A stretch of 64,000 nucleotides of DNA from Pontibacter sp. E15-1 (lineage in GTDB: Bacteria > Bacteroidota > Bacteroidia > Cytophagales > Hymenobacteraceae), in the NCBI RefSeq assembly GCF_022601975.1, contig NZ_JAKVIR010000028.1, forward strand, positions 1 through 64,000, written 5' to 3'. Numbering within the stretch: position 1 is the stretch's first letter; each line of letters opens with the position of its first letter. Shown here piece by piece: positions 8,949 to 17,559 of this stretch. The notes below the pieces were generated by a model that worked only from the letters and a program-made list of their open reading frames with translations, did no database searches and was not told where the DNA came from. Position numbers and translations under genes: made by a program.

Positions 8949-10043
8949 TTAAGCACTAAAGAACGGAAGCCGCTTCGGGCCATTCTTTTTGTTTTTCCCC
9001 TTACTCTTTTTCTTCTTTTTCGTGGTTTTGCCGTTGCCGCCAGCCAGCATGCCACCCAGCAGTAAGCCGCCGAGGGCGAGTACCCCGGTCAGCACTTTGT
9101 CGCGGTGAAGGCTGAGCCATACCTGCGGACTGGAGTAGGTAGCCTTGTCGTCGAAGGTGCCGTGCGCGCCGTGGTCGCCGGGGATCGGCTCCCAGAGGTT
9201 GTTCTTGCGGTTCGGGTCTTCCGGTACGTTCGTTTGCTGCCCTTCGAAGCCGGTTTTTGCCAGCACGTAATCAGCAAACCCCGGGGCGATCTTGTTCCCG
9301 ATGATTGCCTGCAAAGTGGGATAGCCCACACGGTACTCGCGGCGATTGTGCTCGGCGGCATATAAAATGACTTTGGCCGCTACTTCGGGCTGGTAGATCT
9401 TGCCCATCGGCTGGGGCTTGTTCGGGAGCCGCGACTTCACGAAGCCAAACTGCGTGGTATTCATGGCCGGAAGCTGCACCATTGTTGCCTGCACGTTGCT
9501 TTTGTCGTGCATCAGCTCGGTGCGCAGCGAGTCGTAAAAGCCCTGGATGGCGTGCTTGGAGCCGCAGTACGCCGACTGCAGCGGAATGCCGCGGTAGGCG
9601 AGTGCCGAGCCCACCAGTATAATAGAACCGCGGTCGCGGGGCAGCATGCGCTTGAGCGCCGAGAGCGTGCCATATACCTGGCCCAGGTAGGTTACCTCGG
9701 TCACGCGTTTGTACTCTTCGGCCTTCATTTCCTTCACCGGGCTGAAAACGCTGTTCATGGCATTGTTCACCCATACCTCAATCTCACCGAGTTCCTGTTC
9801 TATTTTCTCCGCCGCTGCTTCCACAGCGTCAGCGTCGGCCACATCCACCGGATAATACGCCGCTTTGCGGCCCATCTCCTCAATCTCTTTTTTGGCGCCC
9901 TCCAGGCCATCCACGCCGCGGGCAAGCAGCGCCACGTCATACCCATTCCGGGCAAACTCCCGGGCAATGGAGCGGCCAAGCCCGGCCGAGGCTCCCGTAA
10001 CAACCGCTACACCTTTGCGGCCTTCATGCTGATTGTATTTCAT
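8949..10043 (-). CDS. SDR family oxidoreductase with basic C-terminal tail
   Basis: A 364-residue short-chain dehydrogenase. The N-terminal Rossmann motif is TGASAGLGRSIA; the catalytic Tyr/Lys are in YCGSKHA, preceded by the Ser-bearing strand SIILVGSALAYRG. Classical SDRs are about 250 residues; the extra 100 residues here hold a linker, a short glycine-rich hydrophobic stretch (VLTGVLALGGLLLGGMLAGG) that could be a membrane anchor, and a lysine-rich end (KTTKKKKKSKGKNKK). The substrate is unknown. The family is common in Bacteroidota. It is convergent with the mannan operon and stands alone. Confidence 0.85.
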   Translation of the reverse strand: MKYNQHEGRKGVAVVTGASAGLGRSIAREFARNGYDVALLARGVDGLEGAKKEIEEMGRKAAYYPVDVADADAVEAAAEKIEQELGEIEVWVNNAMNSVFSPVKEMKAEEYKRVTEVTYLGQVYGTLSALKRMLPRDRGSIILVGSALAYRGIPLQSAYCGSKHAIQGFYDSLRTELMHDKSNVQATMVQLPAMNTTQFGFVKSRLPNKPQPMGKIYQPEVAAKVILYAAEHNRREYRVGYPTLQAIIGNKIAPGFADYVLAKTGFEGQQTNVPEDPNRKNNLWEPIPGDHGAHGTFDDKATYSSPQVWLSLHRDKVLTGVLALGGLLLGGMLAGGNGKTTKKKKKSKGKNKKNGPKRLPFFSA

Positions 10044-10373
10044 AGTTTTTTCTGATTAGCTACACTCAATTTCTTTTGCTGATGGTACGCCTGCCCTCGG
10101 GGTTAAGTTGTAGGTATGTCAGATCGGTGTTGCGGGCAGCGGATGGGCCACAGGATTTTGGCGCACGATAGGGTATGAAGCAGTATTGCCGATGCCGCTA
10201 CAGTGGCATTAGCGCCAGGGGTGGTTTGTCAGGCATTGGTAAGCGCATGATATTAAGCCGTTTATACTGGTTTAATATTAGTGGAGGTCTGGTTTAGTAT
10301 AATAAAAATACGTTTATATATAATATTACCGACCAAATAATGCGTGTTCATTTTATACTTAAAGCAAAACACT
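10044..10373. other. Divergent intergenic gap
   Basis: A 330-bp interval between the SDR gene (minus) and the PQQ-type lipoprotein (plus). It becomes very AT-rich from about 10250 to 10370, as expected of promoter DNA. I found no clear TAnnTTTG element, ORF or strong hairpin. Confidence 0.4.
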
Positions 10374-11708
10374 ATGAAACATTTTATCAAACTTACACTT
10401 TTTACGGTTTGCCTGCTCGTGTTCTCGTGCCACGAGGACGACTTCCCGATTCATGTGGGGGGCGGCGATGCCGTTGAGCTCGACCTGGTGGCCGAAAACC
10501 TGACTTCGCCGGTTTTCCTTGCCCAGGCGCCGGGTGACAAGCGCAGGCTTTTTGTGCTGGACCAGATCGGGGAGATTCGCCTGATAAAGGACGGAACGCT
10601 ACAGGAAACGCCTTTCCTGGATCTGAAGAGCAAACTGGTGTCGCTCAATCCAAACTACGACGAGCGGGGCTTGCTCGGGCTTGCCTTTCACCCCGACTAC
10701 GCCTACAATGGCCGTTTCTTTGTGTACTACAGCGCCCCGTTGCGCGGCGGTGCCCCGGCCAACTTCAACCATACCAGCCATATCGCGGAGTTCCGGATGA
10801 TGCAGGGCAACCCCGACATGGCCGATCCCTCCTCTGAACGAATCATACTGGCAGTGGACCAACCCCAGGGCAACCACAACGGCGGCACGCTCCATTTCAG
10901 CCCGATAGACAAGTACCTTTATATCTCCCTGGGTGACGGGGGCGGGGCAAACGACGTGGGCGTGGGCCACGTGGAAGACTGGTATGCGGAAAACGCCGGG
11001 GGCAACGGGCAGGATATCTCCCAGAACCTGCTGGGTAGCGTGCTCCGCATCGACGTGAACAGCGGCATGCCCTACTCCATACCCGGCGACAACCCGTTTG
11101 TGGGCAAGGAGGGGCTTGACGAAATCTATGCTTTCGGTTTCCGGAACCCGTACCGCTACTCCTTCGACCGCCAAACCGGCATGCTGGTTTTGGGCGATGC
11201 CGGACAGGCGCTGTATGAGGAGATTGACGTGGTGACCAAAGGAGGCAACTACGGCTGGAACATCAAGGAGGGCCGCCACTGCTTTAACGCCGCCGACAAC
11301 AAGAACCCGCTGGTGCAGTGCCCGGATGTGGACATCTGGGGAAACCTGCTGATAGACCCGGTGATTGAGTTTAAGAACAGCAGCAATTTTGCCGATGGCC
11401 TGGGCTTAGTGGTAGTAGGCGGCTATGTATACCGGGGCAAAGACAACTATATCGATCTCGGAGGCCAGTACCTGTTTGGGGTATGGTCGGAGGGGCAGGG
11501 CGGTGGCGGCGCACTGTATGCGGCAAACGCAAAGGCCGGCAGCCCCAACTGGCGCTTCAGGAAACTGGACATCGAAAACAACCCGGACCAGGAACTGGGC
11601 CACTTTCTGCTTGGCTTCGGAGAGGATAACAACGGCGAGGTATACGTCCTGACCACCGACAACGTAGGTCCACAGGGCAATACAGGCATGGTCTTCAGGG
11701 TGGATTAA
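10374..11708 (+). CDS. PQQ-dependent sugar dehydrogenase-like lipoprotein
   Basis: A 444-residue beta-propeller protein of the soluble glucose/aldose dehydrogenase (YliI/HHIP-like) family. The start is the ATG at 10374, which directly precedes a type II signal peptide with lipobox LVFSC; a GTG at 10344 would add ten unlikely residues. Family motifs include GLLGLAFHPDYAYNGRFFVYYS, QPQGNHNGGTLHF (with the conserved catalytic-type His), YISLGDGGG, AFGFRNPYRYSFD and GGNYGWNIKEG. Members oxidise aldose sugars with PQQ in the periplasm, but many Bacteroidota homologues are untested and no PQQ biosynthesis genes are in this window. It is followed by a strong terminator. Confidence 0.85.
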   Translation: MKHFIKLTLFTVCLLVFSCHEDDFPIHVGGGDAVELDLVAENLTSPVFLAQAPGDKRRLFVLDQIGEIRLIKDGTLQETPFLDLKSKLVSLNPNYDERGLLGLAFHPDYAYNGRFFVYYSAPLRGGAPANFNHTSHIAEFRMMQGNPDMADPSSERIILAVDQPQGNHNGGTLHFSPIDKYLYISLGDGGGANDVGVGHVEDWYAENAGGNGQDISQNLLGSVLRIDVNSGMPYSIPGDNPFVGKEGLDEIYAFGFRNPYRYSFDRQTGMLVLGDAGQALYEEIDVVTKGGNYGWNIKEGRHCFNAADNKNPLVQCPDVDIWGNLLIDPVIEFKNSSNFADGLGLVVVGGYVYRGKDNYIDLGGQYLFGVWSEGQGGGGALYAANAKAGSPNWRFRKLDIENNPDQELGHFLLGFGEDNNGEVYVLTTDNVGPQGNTGMVFRVD

Positions 11709-11782
11709 CGCGCCATACCTACGCATATTATGGAAAGACGCAAGGTGAGAGGGTATAAACCGGCTTCCAAACCCGTTTTCCT

Positions 11783-11834
11783 GAAACGCACAGAGGGCAA
11801 CCCTACATTGGTGGGATTGCCCTCTGTGCGTTTC
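11783..11834. terminator. Bidirectional rho-independent terminator
   Basis: An 18-bp perfect stem (GAAACGCACAGAGGGCAA at 11783-11800, complement at 11817-11834) with a 16-nt loop and a short T-rich run after it. It lies between the convergent PQQ-type gene and the conserved hypothetical gene. Confidence 0.75.
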
Positions 11835-11852
11835 TTTTGCGGCGTTTCGCTT

Positions 11853-12500
11853 CTATTCCTCGCCTTTCTCAATCGGCTCTGCTTCCTCCAGGTGCACGAG
11901 GTAGCGCGTGAGCTTGTCCCACTGTAGCGCCTGTATGCCCGCCCAGCCCCCTTCGGCTACCAGCGTGTTCATCAGGGCGCGGTCACCGGCCTCTTCGCCC
12001 TGGTTGTTGATGCCCTCGTTTTTTCCGATCTCAAAGGCATGCAGCGTGTTGCCCTCCCGCAAGACCCGGAACGTGCTGCTGGCCTCCTTGATAAAGAAAT
12101 GCTCGATTGTTTTTTCGCCGTGGCCTATTTCCTGGGGCTTCTCGCTCGGGTGTACGATAAACTCAGCCAGGTTATCCTCAACCCGAATATCTGTAATCTG
12201 CACCCAATTCTCGATGGTGGAGGCTGGCAGGATGATCTCTATATAAAACCCGACCTCGGGCCTTTGGGCCGTGGTGCGTTGCCCGTTGCCGTCGTGCAAA
12301 TGGAACTCCGAGTTGAAACCGGCCATTTTGGTCCACTGGTTCACGTCAAAGAGTTTTTGCTTGGCCCGCTCCAGTTCCTGTATGGCGGTGGCTTCGTCGG
12401 CAAACTCATGATGGTTCGTGTAGACCTTGTCTTTCGTCTCCTCGCCCTGCATCACCTTCACTTCTTTTTTCAGATTCTCAAACAAGTCTTTCAGTCCCAT
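11853..12500 (-). CDS. Conserved hypothetical protein
   Basis: A 215-residue acidic, cytoplasmic-looking protein without a signal peptide or membrane segment. It starts with an amphipathic helix (GLKDLFENLKKEVK), then a charged helix (ATAIQELERAKQKLF), and later predicted beta-strands such as VGFYIEIILPAS and EHFFIKEASSTFRVL. The C-terminus is rich in Glu. I recognise no catalytic motif and do not assign a function. It is monocistronic, ending at the shared terminator; upstream lies a 194-bp gap separating it from the divergent SPW/VKOR gene. Confidence 0.65.
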   Translation of the reverse strand: MGLKDLFENLKKEVKVMQGEETKDKVYTNHHEFADEATAIQELERAKQKLFDVNQWTKMAGFNSEFHLHDGNGQRTTAQRPEVGFYIEIILPASTIENWVQITDIRVEDNLAEFIVHPSEKPQEIGHGEKTIEHFFIKEASSTFRVLREGNTLHAFEIGKNEGINNQGEEAGDRALMNTLVAEGGWAGIQALQWDKLTRYLVHLEEAEPIEKGEE

Positions 12501-12694
12501 ACCGTGTGCTGCGTTTCGAATGCTTTAAAATGATTTATTTCAATGTCATAGTCAGAGAGAATACGGTTTGGCAGGGCTGAAGTTGGTGCCGCGCCATCAA
12601 TTGCAGCGTCTTGGCCGTGGCAATATCCTTTGAGCTGATGCCTCGTATGCAAAGGGGCGTGTAAACGTTCAGAAGTACTTAATTAGCCACATCT

Positions 12695-14251
12695 ATGGAC
12701 AAAAACGATAACAAAAATGGCCAAGGCGGCCACCACGAAATGGGCATGCGCGGCGTAACCCGACCCATGGCCGAGAAAGAAGTGCGGCAGCACAACAAGG
12801 AAATGCACGGCGACGGAAAGGAGAAAGAGGACAAAGGCGACATGAAGATGAGCGGTGAGATGCGCCAGAAAATGTTGGAGATGCATCACATGCAAACCCT
12901 CTGGGTATACTGGATGATCATCCTGCTCGGCGCCTGGGTGTTGCTCTCGCCCCTCACCTTCGACTATAGCGTGGGCACGGTGGAGCCGTCCGGTGGGCGC
13001 GAGGTATGGCTCTCGCTGGAGCAGCGCATCCAGTTCATGAAGTGGAGCGACATCATCAGTGGGGCCTTGCTGCTGTTTTTCGGGTGGCGCGGCCTCACCC
13101 CGAACCGACCGGTCAGCCTCTGGATCTGCTGCTTTGTGGGTATCTGGCTTACCATGGCCCCGCTGCTGTTCTGGTCGCCCACGGCGGTGGCCTACCTCAA
13201 CGATACCATGGTGGGTGCCCTCATCATCGCCCTCACCATCCTGATACCGGGCATGCCCAACATGATCATGTACATGAAGATGGGCCCCGATACCCCTCCG
13301 GGCTGGAGCTACAACCCCTCCAGCTGGCCGCAGCGCTGGATCATGATGGTGCTCGGTTTCTTCGGTTGGGTGGTTTCTCGTTACCTGGCGGCGTTTCAGC
13401 TCGGCTACATCAACACCGTGTGGGACCCTTTTTTCGGGGAATCCAGCATGCAGGTGCTCAATTCCAGCATGTCGCACGCAATGCCCGTTTCTGACGCGGG
13501 CCTGGGGGCAATTGCCTATACCTTTGAGTTTCTGATGGGGTGGATGGGCGCGCCCTCCCGCTGGCGCACCATGCCCTGGATGGTGGCTGTTTTCGGCATT
13601 CTGGTAATCCCGCTTGGTTTTGTGCACATCTTCCTGGTGATCAGCCAGCCGATTCTGGTGGGTGCCTGGTGCTCGTTCTGCCTGCTGGCCGCCATCATCA
13701 TGCTGCCCATGATTCCGTTGGAAGTGGATGAAGTGGTGGCGATGGTGCAGTTCATGAAAAAGAAAATGAAGCAGGGCGAAGGCTTCTGGAAGCTGTTCTG
13801 GAAAGGCGGCACCATCGAGAGCGACGCAAAGGACGAGGCACCGGAGCTGATGGCGTTTCCGCAAAAGCCGGGGCCTGTGTACAGTGCGTCTATCTGGGGT
13901 ATAAGCTTCCCGTGGACACTGGTGGTATCGGTGTTGCTGGGCGCTGCGCTGGTGGCGGCCCCGGCCTTTTTTGGCGTGGGTATACAGGAAACCGCCGCAG
14001 ACGTGTTCCATCTCTGCGGCTCCCTGATCGTGGTGTTTGCAGCGGTGAGCATGGGAGAGCCCATGCGCATTTGCCGGTATGCCAACATCCTGCTGGGCCT
14101 TGCCCTGGCGGTGGCTCCCTGGTTTGTGAGCGGCAACACCACGGGCCTGGGCATCACGGGTGTGGTGCTTGGCCTGGCAGTGGCGGCGCTGTCGTTGCCG
14201 CTGGGCCCGGTTACGCAGCGCTATGCCGGTTGGAACGCTTACATTAAATAA
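12695..14251 (+). CDS. SPW-repeat / VKOR-like integral membrane protein
   Basis: A 518-residue protein with a charged, His/Met/Lys-rich cytoplasmic N-terminus (about 65 residues) followed by roughly 12 membrane segments. Segments near residues 70-180 and 405-515 resemble SPW repeats (WMIILLGAWVLLSPL and its paired helices). The middle, about residues 220-350, resembles vitamin K epoxide reductase with the active-site-like pair Cys326-Ser-Phe-Cys329 (GAWCSFCLLAA). The second, loop cysteine pair of VKOR is absent, so disulfide relay activity is doubtful. No neighbouring DsbA-like partner is present. Function unknown; membrane redox or quinone binding is possible. Confidence 0.75.
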   Translation: MDKNDNKNGQGGHHEMGMRGVTRPMAEKEVRQHNKEMHGDGKEKEDKGDMKMSGEMRQKMLEMHHMQTLWVYWMIILLGAWVLLSPLTFDYSVGTVEPSGGREVWLSLEQRIQFMKWSDIISGALLLFFGWRGLTPNRPVSLWICCFVGIWLTMAPLLFWSPTAVAYLNDTMVGALIIALTILIPGMPNMIMYMKMGPDTPPGWSYNPSSWPQRWIMMVLGFFGWVVSRYLAAFQLGYINTVWDPFFGESSMQVLNSSMSHAMPVSDAGLGAIAYTFEFLMGWMGAPSRWRTMPWMVAVFGILVIPLGFVHIFLVISQPILVGAWCSFCLLAAIIMLPMIPLEVDEVVAMVQFMKKKMKQGEGFWKLFWKGGTIESDAKDEAPELMAFPQKPGPVYSASIWGISFPWTLVVSVLLGAALVAAPAFFGVGIQETAADVFHLCGSLIVVFAAVSMGEPMRICRYANILLGLALAVAPWFVSGNTTGLGITGVVLGLAVAALSLPLGPVTQRYAGWNAYIK

Positions 14252-14269
14252 ACGCTTCCTTCGGCTGTG

Positions 14270-14320
14270 CCATACCTGTCTCCCTGTCGCGTTTACGATG
14301 AGGCTTGGGAGCAGGTATGG
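14270..14320. repeat. Imperfect inverted repeat after the SPW/VKOR gene
   Basis: CCATACCTG (14270-14278) plus CTCCC pairs with GGGAG plus CAGGTATGG (to 14320), with a one-base offset and a ~23-nt loop. It could act as a terminator but lacks a T-run. The arms are built on the ATACC/GGTAT pentamer that is frequent throughout this window. Confidence 0.4.
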
Positions 14321-14398
14321 TGCCCGCCTGCCGGTGCATATACCAACGCAGGAAAGTAAATAAAACGAAACCATTCAGTCCATACCAAACCCGAGCCC

Positions 14399-15703
14399 GT
14401 GGAGGAAATCAAAGATCAGGAGATAACAGAGCAGGAAATTGAGGAGCGTGTACGGCAGCTGCTGTTCGAAAACATGATTGAGGGTAGCAATGGCGGTTAC
14501 ACGTTTCACTATACCAAGCCTTCGCCCGACACCTATCCCTTTCAGTATTTCTGGGACACCTGTTTCCATGTGAACACGCTCACCAGCCTGGGAGAGCACG
14601 AGATGGCCAAAAAACACATCCGCAGTCTGTTTTTGCTCCAGGATGAGGACGGGTTTGTGGGGCACATCCTTTACTGGAAGCATCCCTTTCCGGCACGCAT
14701 CACAGATATTTTCCAGCTTCGGCCCAAGGATTTGCTCCGGCTGCACAAACCCCACTCGTCGGCGCTGATACAGCCGCCGCTGGTGGCGCAGGCCGTGGAG
14801 CGCATCTACCAGCGCACCCACGACAAAGCCTTTCTGGAGGAGATGCTGCCCAAGCTGAAGCGCTACTATAAGTGGCTGATGCAAAACCGCGACTTCGAGC
14901 AGGAGGGCCTCTTGTCAATCATCACGCCCTACGAATCGGGTATGGACTGGAAGGCGAGCTATGACCCGGTGCTGAATTACAGCAGGGGAAAGGCGGGCAA
15001 AATGCTGTTCCTGAAAGTGATGTGGCTCGAGATGGGCAACTTCCGGCGTGGGTATGATTTGAAGAAGATCTACGCCCAGGACAATTTCATTGTAAAGGAT
15101 GTGGCCTTTAACACCCTTTACGCGCTGAACCTGCTTGCGCTGGCAGACCTGTGCGCGGAGGCAGGCGATACGGAGCAGCAGTTTTTCCGGGACAAAGCGC
15201 AACAGTGCAGCGCCAGCATCCTGAAGTATATGTATAATGCCGAAGATCAGGCGTTTTACGACCTCGCGGGCCACAGCATGCGACAGCTGAAGGTGGCCAC
15301 GGCTACCGTTTTCTTCCCGGTGGCGCTACCTAACATACCCGATGCGGTGTGCAAGGCGGTGCTGGAGCGGCACCTTTTTCACAAAGACGGTTTCCGTGTG
15401 CCATACCCAGTGCCCTCGCTGTCGGTGCATGAGCCCGCCTTCGACCCGGGCGAGTCAGTATACATCTGGCGGGGGCCCACCTGGGTCATGTTCAACTGGT
15501 TTATGCACCGCTTCCTGCTAGACAAAGGGTATACCCAAGAGGCAGCGGAACTGCTGCGCAGCGTGAAGGAATTGATTGCCAAAAGCGGTTTCCGGGAGTA
15601 CTACAATCCGTTTACCGGCGAGGGCCTGGGCGCGCACAGCTTTACCTGGTCGGGGCTGGTTCTGGACATGATGCAGGCCCAGAACGGTGCCTCAGCCAAC
15701 TGA
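14399..15703 (+). CDS. Six-hairpin glycosidase, GH63/mannosylglycerate-hydrolase-like
   Basis: A 434-residue (alpha/alpha)6 glycosidase with no signal peptide. It starts at GTG 14399, giving a Glu-rich helix; no in-frame ATG precedes the conserved domain. Family signatures include FQYFWDTCFHVN (substrate-binding Trp-Asp), LIQPPLVAQAVERIY, TPYESGMDWKASYDP (general acid Asp region) and the C-terminal YIWRGPTWVMFNWFMHRFL plus EYYNPFTGEGLGAHSFTWSG. These are typical of GH63-like/MGH1-type enzymes acting on alpha-glucosides or mannosylglycerate. The precise substrate cannot be read from sequence. No glycan partner gene is adjacent. Confidence 0.8.
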   Translation: MEEIKDQEITEQEIEERVRQLLFENMIEGSNGGYTFHYTKPSPDTYPFQYFWDTCFHVNTLTSLGEHEMAKKHIRSLFLLQDEDGFVGHILYWKHPFPARITDIFQLRPKDLLRLHKPHSSALIQPPLVAQAVERIYQRTHDKAFLEEMLPKLKRYYKWLMQNRDFEQEGLLSIITPYESGMDWKASYDPVLNYSRGKAGKMLFLKVMWLEMGNFRRGYDLKKIYAQDNFIVKDVAFNTLYALNLLALADLCAEAGDTEQQFFRDKAQQCSASILKYMYNAEDQAFYDLAGHSMRQLKVATATVFFPVALPNIPDAVCKAVLERHLFHKDGFRVPYPVPSLSVHEPAFDPGESVYIWRGPTWVMFNWFMHRFLLDKGYTQEAAELLRSVKELIAKSGFREYYNPFTGEGLGAHSFTWSGLVLDMMQAQNGASAN

Positions 15704-15838
15704 TTTCACAGTTCGTGGCTGAATTGTCTAGCAAAATGTTGAATAAATGTATTTTTATGCTTAACTCATTGGGAAAGTGTTCGTTGGAAATAGAGGAAGG
15801 ATTTGTGTTGAACGAACAACCATAAAACGGTGGAACCA

Positions 15839-16072
15839 ATGGGAGACTTTTTTTTAGGTATGGGGATTATCGGCATGCTGCTGGGCCTGTTGATCCTGAT
15901 TGTGTATGTATGGAGCATCGTGTGGTCCTACAAAGACGCGGAGCAGCGAAACAGGCCGGGATGGCTGGTGGCCATTGTGGTGGCATTTCTGGCCTGGCCG
16001 CTTGGTTTATTCGTGTGGCTGCTGGTGCGCCCAAACCATACCAAGGCTTATCACCGGCACAACCATTTGTAG
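15839..16072 (+). CDS. Small two-helix membrane protein
   Basis: A 77-residue protein with two hydrophobic segments (IIGMLLGLLILIVYVWSIVW and WLVAIVVAFLAWPLGLFVWLL), separated by a charged turn (YKDAEQRNRPG) and ending in a His-rich tail (HTKAYHRHNHL). The layout resembles PLDc_N or phage-shock-type small membrane proteins, but I do not assign a role. ATG 15839 is preferred over GTG 15830, which adds three residues. It stops one base before the converging DMT-family gene ends. Confidence 0.65.
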   Translation: MGDFFLGMGIIGMLLGLLILIVYVWSIVWSYKDAEQRNRPGWLVAIVVAFLAWPLGLFVWLLVRPNHTKAYHRHNHL

Positions 16073-16073
16073 C

Positions 16074-16529
16074 TTACTTTCTGTTGATCAGGTAGGCTCC
16101 CAGGATCAGGCTTGCCACCCCGGCCAGCCGTGTCAGCGTGATGGGGCTTTGGCGTACGCCCAGCAACCCGAAGTGGTCGTAAATGAGCGCTAGGATAAAC
16201 TGGCCAGCCACCACCAGCGAGAAGATGTTGGCTACACTCAGCCGCTGCACCGACAGAATCACGACGGTGATAAAAAATGCGCCCAGCAAGCCCCCCGACA
16301 GTTTGTATACCTCTATCTCGGAGAACTGCTTCAGGGTGGGTATTTCCTGCCGGGTCAGGAGCACAAGCGTGCCCAACACGAGCGTGCCAATGCTGAAAGA
16401 GATAAAAGCCGTTAGCAGCGGGCTATGTACCGCCGTGCGCAGTTGCCCGTTAATAGCCGTCTGCGTGGTAACCGCCATACCGGCCAGAAAAGGGAGTAGA
16501 AGAATCCAGTTGAGGGAGATTGAAGGCAT
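16074..16529 (-). CDS. DMT-type transporter, DUF606 (YdcZ) family
   Basis: A 151-residue inner-membrane protein with five hydrophobic helices. It begins LNWILLLPFLAGMAVTTQTAINGQLR and includes GGLLGAFFITVVILSVQRLSVA and ASLILGAYLIN, which match the short DMT-superfamily DUF606 proteins. These usually work as dimers of half-transporters, and their substrate is unknown. It is a single-gene unit converging with the small membrane protein. Confidence 0.8.
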   Translation of the reverse strand: MPSISLNWILLLPFLAGMAVTTQTAINGQLRTAVHSPLLTAFISFSIGTLVLGTLVLLTRQEIPTLKQFSEIEVYKLSGGLLGAFFITVVILSVQRLSVANIFSLVVAGQFILALIYDHFGLLGVRQSPITLTRLAGVASLILGAYLINRK

Positions 16530-16812
16530 AAAGAGAGATTTTTACACCTGAAGTTAACAAATTTCTCAAGTATAGTTTTTTATACTTCCTTAGCCCCTTT
16601 TATACCCTCAATCGTCAAAACGATTTTATTGCCTTTCAAAGGGTATAGAAGTTACTCTTAGTTTTGGAATCTAAACTGGAGAAGCACTAACGCAGGTATA
16701 GCTTGTACACCTCATTTTCCGCTACAAATATCACTTCCTGGGGGCAATTTGGTTATGAAATCATAAAATTAAATATACGGCACAAATGATTGGGTATAAG
16801 GCTATGTACCAG

Positions 16813-17556
16813 CTACTTTACACCGGAATGCTTTCCGTCCTTGCCAAATAGCGGAAATGCCACTGATAGATTCAACCTTAAACCACTCCAGCCTGGCTCC
16901 AGGGATTTACCGTCGGCGTTGCGGGTCAATTTATTTTTCGGCTTGCCGGGCTCATGGAAGGGGGCGCTTGCGCTGGCCATATACCCTACACTAAGACGCA
17001 GCGGCAGATGAACCACTGGGTACTGCAGCCCCACGAAAGGCTTAATGCCTACACCGATGGCTTTGAAAGTGTCCTCACTTTCAGCGGATTCAGTATAAAT
17101 GCGCCAATACTCTTTATGCACCAACTTGCTGAAAAAGGCGTTCAACTCCATACCACTGAAAAAATGAAGCTTGCTCTCTCGAATGGCATAATGTGAGTAG
17201 AGCATGCCACCCACCGCGTTGTAACTCATCAGGTCATCGATCAGGATCTCGCCGGAGTAATCCCGGTAACTCACGCGGCCACCCGTTGAGCCATGCTCCA
17301 CGAAAATGCCTGCACGCGTATTTTCATTCAGGTCTTTCAGCACGTTTGCACCAAACTGCACGTATGGCCCGAAGGTATCGGTGGTTTTGGCATCAATTCC
17401 AGATGTATGGACCGCCTGTTGCTGCAGTTCCTTCATCGACTTCATGCCAAAGGTGCCCGCACCCGCCCTAAGCTCCAGGTATACGCCCGACTGAGCGGCA
17501 GCATCGAACACAAGCGGCAACAGGAGCACAAACAGATATAAATTCAGCTTTTGCAT
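16813..17556 (-). CDS. Putative outer-membrane beta-barrel protein
   Basis: A 247-residue secreted protein with a signal peptide (MQKLNLYLFVLLLPLVFDAA, cleavage before QSGVY). Alternating aromatic/hydrophobic strands such as GVYLELRAGAGTF, RAGIFVEHGS, LRLSVGYMAS and LRLNLSVAFPLF suggest an 8-10-stranded outer-membrane barrel of the PorT/OmpW-like type. No enzyme motif is present. It starts only three bases after the stop codon of the upstream beta-propeller lipoprotein, so the two are one transcription unit and likely one surface complex (inference). Confidence 0.65.
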   Translation of the reverse strand: MQKLNLYLFVLLLPLVFDAAAQSGVYLELRAGAGTFGMKSMKELQQQAVHTSGIDAKTTDTFGPYVQFGANVLKDLNENTRAGIFVEHGSTGGRVSYRDYSGEILIDDLMSYNAVGGMLYSHYAIRESKLHFFSGMELNAFFSKLVHKEYWRIYTESAESEDTFKAIGVGIKPFVGLQYPVVHLPLRLSVGYMASASAPFHEPGKPKNKLTRNADGKSLEPGWSGLRLNLSVAFPLFGKDGKHSGVK

Positions 17557-17559
17557 GGC

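Noticed and set aside
12683-14374. Long antisense ORF opposite the SPW/VKOR gene
   Set aside because: The translation is rich in His, Arg, Pro and Gln with no motifs, the typical shadow of a GC-rich gene on the other strand.
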